A stretch of 64,000 bases of DNA from Zeus faber (taxonomy: Eukaryota; Chordata; Actinopteri; Zeiformes; Zeidae): assembly GCA_960531495.1 (NCBI GenBank), contig OY482866.1, positions 4,064,418-4,128,417 on the forward strand, written 5' to 3'. Below the pieces are notes generated by a model, which saw only the letters and a program-made list of their open reading frames with translations, did no database searches and had not been told where the DNA came from. A program made the translations under genes and the position numbers. Below, in pieces: positions 55,429-64,000 of this stretch (position 1 is the stretch's first letter; the number at the start of each line of letters is the position of its first letter).

Positions 55429-58400
55429 CTCCATATCCTTTGAGAATAGACCCCACATTCCTATCCAGAGCACCCGGATGAAACCCACATGAACACATGC
55501 GCCACTCTAGTCTCTACCAAGTGAGCTGGGCCTTTCCAGGTACAAACGGCAATGCCTCATGTCAGAACATTAAAGTCATCAACAAAAAGCCAATTTCAGA
55601 ACTGGAATATCCCTTTAAGACAGAACTGAAACAGACTAGTTCTGCCACCCAATGACAAGAACATTCACAATTACGATTCTACATTTATGACTTAACATTA
55701 TTATCTCAAGCGCTACCAAGCCTTTGACCCATTCCAATCCAGCTGAATACCAATACATTTGTCTACCTTTAAATGTACCATGGGTCAATAGACACCAACC
55801 AACAAGACACACTCGCGTAAAATGATTATTGCCCAGGATGTCATTTTCAGTTCAAAGACATAAACAAATTGACTGTATCACTTGTAAAGATAGTGGCCTA
55901 ACTAAAACACACGCTTCTGCATAGGTACACGTAAACGTATCTGCCAAGCTACACAGCGAAGTGTGTTATGATAGGTCGCAATGGACAAACTGTTGAAATA
56001 TTTTCACATGCATATTTCTAAGTTCAAAAATTTTTCAAATAAAGTTTGGAAAAAAACATTTCAAACACGGATTTCTTCCATGTTTTCTGTACATTGTTGT
56101 TAGTAGTAGTCACCTAATGTTATTCACAAAATCCATACTATTAAAGCAAACAGCCATGTAAACCCGTGCACGTTTGCTTACGTGCAGACGGAGAAGCATG
56201 ATCTAGCCTTCACACGGAGGAGGAGCTGGACTTGATGTCACGACAAAAAGTGAGCTAGGTAATATGGAACTGGTTTGGATGTGCCATGTCGTACATTTCT
56301 TGAAGAAATAGGTTGTACATCAGAGAGGTTACAACTGTGCCCATCTCACAGATAGCATTATAGCTTATAGCGAGTACAGTAATTGTTGGAAAGAGGTAAT
56401 GGATGCTGTGACATTTTACCTGGACAAGGACATGTATCAGATAAAAACTGTTGAAAAACAAAGTTCCAGAAGGCTACTTCAAATAGACAAGAGACTGAAT
56501 CGCAAATATAAAAAAACAAAAAACAAAGCTAATCCATGTCTGCACTCAGTTTCTAACGAGAAGGAAAGAAAGTTTAAAAAGTGTATTTTCGCTCGTGTCA
56601 TACTTCAGAGTCCTATTTGAACTTGAACTTGAACTATTTGAGTTTCACTATTTATTTAAATGTTATAATGTTTCATTTCTTTCATTTCTGTTCAAGCCAT
56701 TAGTCGCACATATATGATATTCATTTAATTATTTATGTTTTTGAGGCATCAGAAAATGGTTTGAGTTCCAGGGCTGAGAGAGTGTTATAACTAACATTTT
56801 TAACACCGTGCTACATTACAGGTAAATACAAAACCTAATAACCAGCCAGAATTGAAAATATAACATTTTTTTCAAGCACTGAGCACGAAGCAACTGCTTG
56901 TTAATATAGACCGGTTAAACTTACTAGGCCATATTATTATGTTATTAATGTACACATTTAAATGACATTGACATCATTTGCACGGAAATGTGGACTGCCT
57001 TACTCACTGCACCTTCCCCGTCCTCTCGGGGCTCAGGCACCACCAGACGGCCTCGGCTCGCGCCATCGGGACATTAAAAATACGATTTGGTTATTGCAGA
57101 ATGTGATTAATGGTTTCAAATGCCTCCAATAACATATATATTTCTTTAATAATATATGCAATATTTTCCTCCAGACTTTCAGACTTGTCTAAGTTTAAAC
57201 TTCCATTTAAATGTCAGGGAAATAAGTCATCAGGCACATACGTATTCTGAATGAGTCAGAACAACCAGCAAAGGGACTTAATTTGTTAATTTATCAGTAA
57301 CACCAACACAATAACTTATAACCAGCCATTAAAATCAAAAAGGTAACAGCAAAAGCTCAATAAAAGCTGTTATTAGTCTTCTGGAAGTTTATTTCAAATC
57401 AAAAAGCCCTTTAGAGTTTCAAACCCAGGCCCAGTCTTATCCCGTAGGTTTTAAGGTTCATGTCGACCAGGTGCAGCTCCTAAATGGAGTTATTTTCCTG
57501 TGACCAACCCACCACTAAGACTCTTCTCGCCCAATAACATTTGGTCAACTATTTGGGGGCAGCCCTAAGCAGCATATTCTTAAAACTGCGTAAATGTATT
57601 TTATAATGACGAAGTTTGGTTGTACCGTTAAAAGTACAAACCGAAAGAGAAAACCCTTAAAGCCCCTGAAATGGCATCATGCATTTTTTTTCCAAAAGTA
57701 TTTTTGGTGCGCACAAAAATGTATATTTGTATGTCATCATTGGGCACCACGGTTAAGACAGTTTGATATTTACCAGACATTCAAATTTCAATAATGCTTA
57801 ATAATAACAATAATTTAGATGTTAAAGGTATACTTGAGTAGACACCTGTCGATTTGTGAATTTTGTACATATTGCACAACAAATTGAACTGTTTTAGATG
57901 TATACAAAAATTTAAACAGAAATACAGCGCAGTTTGATGGCTGGTATGTTTCAAGTGACCTCAGAAATCGGAAAAGCTAAATCTCCCAATTTCGAATGAT
58001 ACCAGATTAAATTAAAGAATGTACATTTTAGCTGCGAGTGCCGGGCGTGTAAAGGTTAAGGAGGGGTGGACAGCTTCAGGGATTACATTTAGTTGGACTT
58101 ATTCCCAGAGCTTAAATAAATACAACTCACTGAACTCGCCATTGGCGTCAGTGATGAAAGATAAAATATTAACAGGAGTTACTGTTGATAACGCACACCC
58201 ACAACATGGGACAAACTACAGATGGGAAGGTGGTGATTAGGGGGCTGCTGTGTTTAGATTTAGATTATGCTAACATTGAGCTTGAGTTCAAGCTGACTGT
58301 GCTCAATTCTTGTTCTTCTTTATTTTTAATTGTTACACATGTGCCCACTTGATGCTCATCACTCACCGAGAACGGATGGATGATCATGTCCTGCAACATT

Positions 58401-60540
58401 TATTCTTCTTCTGGGAGTTTTTCCTTCTGTCTGGGGGGGGTCGGGTGTATCCTTTAAACATGGGCCTGTACAGCCCTTTGAGACTATAATACCCCTTTCC
58501 CGTTGCACTAAAAACCCGGTAACACCTGCTAACATCTGGCATTTGTCATTAGTGGGAAAGGTAACACCCCAGTTTCAGTCCAGGGTCAAAGACCCTGCAA
58601 TAGACACTTTTTTATCGGCTCCGGCTCTGATCGGTTCTGATGGAAACGGGACACCCGGGTCGACCCACACATTTTTGCCCCTTTACCGGCACGATGCAAA
58701 GTGTGTTGAAGCTACGTGCCAAGACGTTGGCATGTAAATAGACAGGAATATCAATGTATCATTCGATCATTTCATATGCGATTTAGAATCCAAAATCCAA
58801 ATCAGAAGTTATTGACTTTTTCCCCCTAATGGGCGACCATGAAATGTTTTGAGTGTTGGGATCGCGCCACGGGGACCACAGCGGAGAACCCCCACGCTCC
58901 CTGCTGGGCTCTGAAGCCATTCCAGCACCGCCCCAAACTGGTCTCCGAACCGGAGGAGCGTCTCTGCTCCCCGCCACAGAAGGACCAGTGCGCGGGTGTC
59001 GGCATGGATACTCCATGCTACTTCTACTTTAGTGTTGTGTTGTTCCCGAACAATCCAAATCTTTTGAATGGCTCTTTTGTAAGAACAAAGGGAACCGCTT
59101 CTCGCTGGGTGATGAGCGGTATTTTTCTTTTGCCAAGTTTTACAATTTTATGTTTTTTTATGTAGTTAAAGTTGCTATCTCCTCCACTATTTTTCCACAC
59201 TGTAACTACACTTAAATCACACTGTAACCATGACACCCCCTTTTCGGCGTGTTCATGGCATCGAGCGTGACACACCAGAAGAGACAGAGAAGAACGGTAT
59301 TTCTCCTGGTAATGGGAAAGCCGTCAATCGCCTATTCTGAGCAGGTTTACCTGCGTTTAAAAAAATATTTTTTTAAATATTTTATTTATCTCATTTGGGT
59401 GTGAAAACGGTATAACTGTAATGAAGGGCTATACCTAAATGCTTGGCTTGATTCGCATACCGCTTCTGCAGGTTGTCCAAAACCATATGTTTGAAGTTCG
59501 TTTGATTAATTCATAAAAAATAGAAAAGGTTGGGGTGTCAGTCCTACCAAGAGACATTCCAGAAACTTTTTTTTTTTTCTTTTTATAAATGGCAGACGCA
59601 AGTGGGGAGAAGCCAGTGAAAGACCTGGCAACAGACAGCCCATATAAACTGTGCTTCAATAAACCATTTCCTCCGCCGTCCTTTCATTGACAAAACCAGA
59701 GGAGAGAGAGAGCACATTTACAGCTCAGTTCCTGTTTTTTTGGCAGCGGCGACCCACTCTACCCCCCTCTCTGTCTGCAAACTCCCCCCCTCTTCCAGAG
59801 TCCTTTCATGCCGCCACAGCAGCAGCAAAAGGCAGCAGCCTGCAGTTTCATGGGTCTGAGTTCTTTGTGTCCCACCTATACAATTAGGTACGATTTCTGT
59901 AGAATCGTAAAGCAATTACTGGCAAATTCCTGCAGGCCTGCAGGCCAGTGGGCCGGCAGGCCACCCCCATTTCTTGCCAGAGAGAGCAAAAGGAGAAAGA
60001 GTACCAGTGGTATATCAGTAGGTTGAAGAGTGCGTGCGTGTCCATCATAGACTTGACACATATCTCACAAACAAAGATGTTACTCCAAACAAATGTATTG
60101 TTGAAGGTCTTCTATTTGTCTGGAAGGTAACCGTTTCTGAATAAATTATTTTCTGGTTGATTTGTCAATGAACATCTTTTCCAAGTAGAGCGCACTGACT
60201 TCACACCAATCACCAATGAGGAGGCTTCTCCTCAAGGCTAATATCGAACTTCCCTCATTCCCTTGATACCCTGCGCTATTTCCAGACTTTAGATAGAATC
60301 TTCCAGATTTTGTGTTACCCTTCATCCTCTAAAATGCTACATAAATGCGCAAAGTCGTTGCACAAATGTGCAAAGTTGGCTTTGGAGCAGGAGATTTATC
60401 TGTTTATCAGTGAGAATTGTTCACAAAACATGCAAATATATTGACTTTTACCAATTGTTAGGCTGACGGTGGCCAGTAGGAATATTTTGACACATCACCC
60501 AACCCTAATTGGTGATGCCACATATTTATAACAACAATTT

Positions 60541-60701
60541 CTGTGCTCTTGACATTCCACAGGTTATGTAAAGGACAGCGTTGTTGCAAGTAGTTATTGA
60601 TGCTTATTGAAGATTACCATTGCAAGTTTAGAATTTGAACCACACTCAGAGTAAACCTGTATTGGATACAATAGCATACACATACCCTCTGTTGTATGTC
60701 C
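60541..60701 (+). mobile_element. decayed copy of the LINE 3' tail
   Basis: CTGTGCTCTTGACATTCCAC, GGACAGCGTTGTTGCA, TTGCAAGTTTAGAATTTGAA and CTCTGTTGTATGTCC follow the same order as 6018-6190 and 41560-41720, with many differences. An old member of the same family. Confidence 0.65.
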
Positions 60702-60867
60702 TCTCAACCAAAGGCAAATAATCTCTTTGGCTATATCTGTGCTAATGTAAGAAACTAGAAACAGAAGTTGCACCACTTTTTATCTCTGTAGTCTATTGCG
60801 AAAGAGATCTAGTTCAGAAGTTTACCAATGCTTTGGATGTAGTGCAGCAATGAGACTATAGTTTGAA

Positions 60868-60990
60868 TTTCCGGTTTTCAAAAAGGAGATAAAACATGTT
60901 TTTCAAAGCTTACCAATGTTTGCACCCATTGGACTGCATTTAAGCACAGTGAAAAGTCAAAAAGTAAAAGTGAAAAGTAACAGTAAAGCT
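60868..60990 (+). repeat. dispersed repeat (GCATTTAAGCACAGTG type)
   Basis: TTCAAAAAGGAGATAAAACA then GACTGCATTTAAGCACAGTG. Related copies lie at about 15755-15860, 25098-25135 (partial) and 49299-49345 in the same orientation, and inverted at 48955-49045. Family not identified. Confidence 0.7.
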
Positions 60991-62164
60991 TTCAGCAAGG
61001 TTGCATTTTAATAAGGTCTATCAAACCTATCCTTTAATATAGGATGTGGCTGTGTGGATTAGCCTACCAGAGGCTAATACATTATTAAATCTACCTGATT
61101 AAAAAACTCTGCTTGTACTGTATTATTTTTACTATGTTTTCTACACATGCACCAGTCTTTCCTATTTGTACCATCTTGGATTTGTCCATAAATGCGCCAT
61201 TTCTGAAATATTTGTGTTGCTTTTTAAGCCTGACATTGAAAGTAAGGGATCAAAGTCGCAAACAGGGAATTAAGTGGCACAGGCAATTTCCAGAAATAGC
61301 ACCCTTTCAGCGGTGGGAGTGGTGTTCGTCACAGGTATTCTCTGCAGTCTTTCGAGATGGCATTGCCGCGTGGCGTCTCCATGGCAACGCTCAAATGCTA
61401 GCCATGAGAAGCGGTGCAGTAATGAAGCACTGAAGCATTTTTCTTTACTGATTGACTGCTGCATCATTAATCACTGTGACAGAAAGGTTTCTTCTCCCCT
61501 TCATTTATAAAAACATTGCTCTTTCTTAAAAGGAATGATCAACAAAAACAATTACAAATCAAAACTATTTTAATAAATAATGGAAGAATATTATTTAAAA
61601 TAATGTATTCAACCCTGCACACCCCCATACCATCGCTATCTCGCAAATCAGTGGCAGGACTGTTTTACGGCAATATTTTACAGCACGGTGCTTTACGTTA
61701 TTATTTCAACATTTGCCCTTCTGCTACCATGCCACGACAACGTAAGGTGAGCAAGTCGAGAGCACGACTGAAATATGCAAATGCACGTGTCTATTTGAAT
61801 CCACTATTCGATAGCCAACCCTTCCAAGAACCCTTAAATCTGAGTAAACGATGTCATATCAGACAGACTTCTTTTGTAGATTAGTCATGGAAAATGAGAA
61901 CGGTGCAAGTTTTCCTTTTGTAATCAAGCAGCAAAATAGTTGCACCATGACATGTTTGAATTAATTTTCCTGTACTTGACATTGCACGTCCTGCGATGTG
62001 ATTATTGTGCATGGGCGATGACGATGCTGAAACAATATATCGTGCAGCCCTATACAGCATACTTTTTTTATTGAAAGAAAGGAACACACAGCAGAACTTT
62101 TTTTTAAATACTTACATTTGCATCATCTGCATACAGTTTGTATTAATTCCTCTCTTTTAAAAGA

Positions 62165-62455
62165 TTTGTGTTGTTCCCAGCGGAACTTGTTATTCTTCAA
62201 CCAGGGGTGGAGTTACTCAGATGGGGAGTGGTTCTAATTCTACTGTGTCTCAAAGTGACATAGAATTGAGATTCAAATCTGAATGGCTTCAGAAACCACA
62301 TTTTCAGAAATACACAGCACACAAAAGTGTGCACACAAAAACTGACTGGGCTGTCTTATTTCACATTTTGTGTGTTAGTAGGGCCATCAGAGACCCAAAT
62401 GTCTGTGCACAAGCACTGAAAAGGTGATTTTTTCCATAATAGGTCCCCTTTAAAA
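62165..62455 (-). repeat. dispersed repeat, copy 2 (AAAGGGAACCTATTATGC type)
   Basis: Inverted partner of 22845-23110 over its whole length, with the ACCTATTATGG end at about 62440-62455. Confidence 0.8.
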
Positions 62456-63392
62456 CCTACAAATGTGTCTGAGTTAGAGCTGTGACGGTATGAAAGCAAG
62501 CGTATAACTGTGCTATTGCAGGGGGGGGGATTTTCTTCTTTTTGTTATTCAGTATGCATTACAATAACACAATAAAACAGAAGCTTACAAATTCCTCCAC
62601 AGCGATGCAAAACACAAATCAAATTATAGGAAGCTTTTGGTGGGTGGTGGAACCAGTTTTACGTATAAGTGTAACTATTTTTCACATTGTTGATGTGGGT
62701 GCATTTTTCATTTAAGAAACAAAATAATTCCAAATATTTATATTGCATTTACTGAGGTTCCCTTTGCCAAATATTATGTTTTGTTTACAGATCTTAAATC
62801 ATTCGATGGGACAAATATGCAACAATAGAGGTAAGAGAAAAGTTGGGAAATACTGTATTTGTTGTCTGCATTTTCACAATAATTGATAATAACCACAAAA
62901 AAAATACTCATCACTGGAAACATCATTATGAAAACAAACTGGGACATCTGGTACAAATAACATCTTTTGAAAACACCTTTTCCTCTAAAAGCAACAATAT
63001 CATGATTACTACGGCACATGCAACCGAGTCATTTATTAAGATGTTACTCCCAACTTCTAAGGTGGTGACAGTACAAGACACCTGGATGGAAGCAATTAAA
63101 CCCCTTCCACTAACTACTTAGTTAGGCTACTTGAAGGTTTGACTGATAGGCCTGCCAGACTATTTTTGCTCTTTTGACAAAAAACTGAAAATGCACCCAA
63201 CCATGCACCAACCCTGTGCAAACTGACCAAAACGGCATATAATGTAATATGGAGGCAATTATCCTGATGGCGGCTATAAAAACAAGTCCAAAGTTTAACG
63301 TCACATTTTGTTTAAAAAAAATCTGTCATACGTGCTAGTCCATCACTTAACTTCAAATCACCCAAAATTTCTCACAGGCACTTGGATAAGGG

Positions 63393-63926
63393 TTTTCAAT
63401 ATCTACAAAACTGAGCAATGATTGAGCAATTCATACAGTACATGTAAATGTCCGACTGTAAAGGCAACATAGTGCAGGCTCTCCTAATAAACAGAATTTT
63501 TCCCAATATGTACAATCTAGTTGTCATATACATGGATCATTTTTATTACTTCCACTTTCTTCAGACTAAAACTGCCTGTGACCATGCACGTAAATGTGCC
63601 AGACCTTGCAGGGAAGTCTTTTCCACTGTATATTTTTTTAACTATACTTTGGTGCCAATTTCCTGGATAGTGATGAAAAAGAAAATCATTTAAAAACATA
63701 CTAATTATGAATCAGCTTGCTACAGTGTTTACTTTTGAGATTGTAGACCCAACCAAGTGTATCACTTTTTTTTTTGTGAAGCTAATTAAGTAATTTAACT
63801 TTTAGACCGCCCATTCAAATTTCACAGAAATTGCCCACAGACATCACATTGATAATTATTTTATTTTTTTGTCAATATCTGTAAAACTGAGCTTACAGTG
63901 CATGTAAATGTACGGCTGTAAAAGCA
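63393..63926. repeat. pair of about 55-bp direct repeats
   Basis: CAATATCTACAAAACTGAGC ... CATGTAAATGTCCGACTGTA (63397-63461) recurs as CAATATCTGTAAAACTGAGC ... CATGTAAATGTACGGCTGTA (63873-63920). The intervening DNA is AT-rich with no gene. Confidence 0.7.
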
Positions 63927-64000
63927 CTGTGCTGAATTTTATTTTCTCAAAAGCATAATCTTTATGAAAATAAATGGACATATTAAGCAGGCATCGCATG

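Larger units (their letters stand above)
51330..64000 (-). other. 5' intron of mllt3 (no further exon found)
   Basis: No sequence encoding the AF9 N-terminus (VQVKLELGHRAQ, FTHDWMVFVRGPEH) was found on the minus strand. Contents are a hAT-type element (54515-55428), a decayed LINE-tail copy (about 60541-60701), dispersed repeats (60868-60990, 62165-62455), an (ATC)n run (about 53088-53117), a SINE-like scrap (about 55470-55545), and CAGCCCTA ends near 57560 and 62045. Blocks at 52060-52323 and 58840-59030 look element-derived but were not identified. Confidence 0.55.

Noticed and set aside
56998-57072. GC-rich minus-strand ATG followed by a good GTGAGTAAGG donor, considered as an alternative mllt3 first exon
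   Set aside because: Its reading frame (MARAEAVWWCLSPERTGKV, ending in phase 2) does not join in frame to the exon at 51247-51329, which needs a phase-1 partner, and it does not resemble the AF9 N-terminus.

Overview
The window is nuclear DNA of a bony fish, almost certainly a teleost. The evidence is two vertebrate chromatin genes with GT-AG introns, several Tc1-type transposons, hAT-type miniature elements, a tRNA-derived SINE, a fish-type L1 LINE, and seven (CA/GT)n tracts of 77-131 bp. No LTR element, endogenous retrovirus, Polinton, CRISPR array, rRNA or tRNA gene was recognised.

Layout. Positions 1-1436 are the end of a short inverted-repeat element whose internal 39-bp unit has been amplified about 35 times. 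Positions 1795-3430 hold a complete h2az1 gene (histone H2A.Z.1, + strand). It has five coding exons, the first supplying only the ATG, behind a promoter with an E2F-like site, two inverted CCAAT boxes and a TATA box. From 3.4 to 17.4 kb is intergenic and repeat-rich: a retroposed LINE 3' end with a 63-bp flanking duplication and four 126-bp tandem units, a near-whole Tc1 element, a LINE reverse-transcriptase scrap, a SINE, a 35-bp perfect palindrome, a second Tc1-family copy and an internally deleted third.

From 18.3 to 51.3 kb the minus strand carries most of mllt3 (AF9, the YEATS-domain reader and super elongation complex/DOT1L adaptor). Ten exons are well supported, from the second half of the YEATS domain to the stop codon, plus one candidate 39-nt exon. 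The first YEATS exons are not in the window and presumably lie beyond 64,000. The introns hold most of the mobile DNA, including a damaged antisense L1 (36.5-41.8 kb), a hAT-type element nested in an ACTAGT-rich inverted-repeat element, and other miniature elements. From 51.3 to 64 kb is the 5' intron of mllt3 with a hAT-type element bearing a perfect 8-bp target duplication and further repeats.

The two genes are convergent. Both act on chromatin (H2A.Z replaces H2A in promoter nucleosomes; AF9 reads acylated H3 and recruits elongation factors), but nothing here shows that they are co-regulated. The most interesting host observations are an exon between the YEATS domain and the linker that resembles the ENL paralogue, a possible in-frame 39-nt exon beside it, and a splice acceptor whose usual pyrimidine tract is replaced by a CA repeat.
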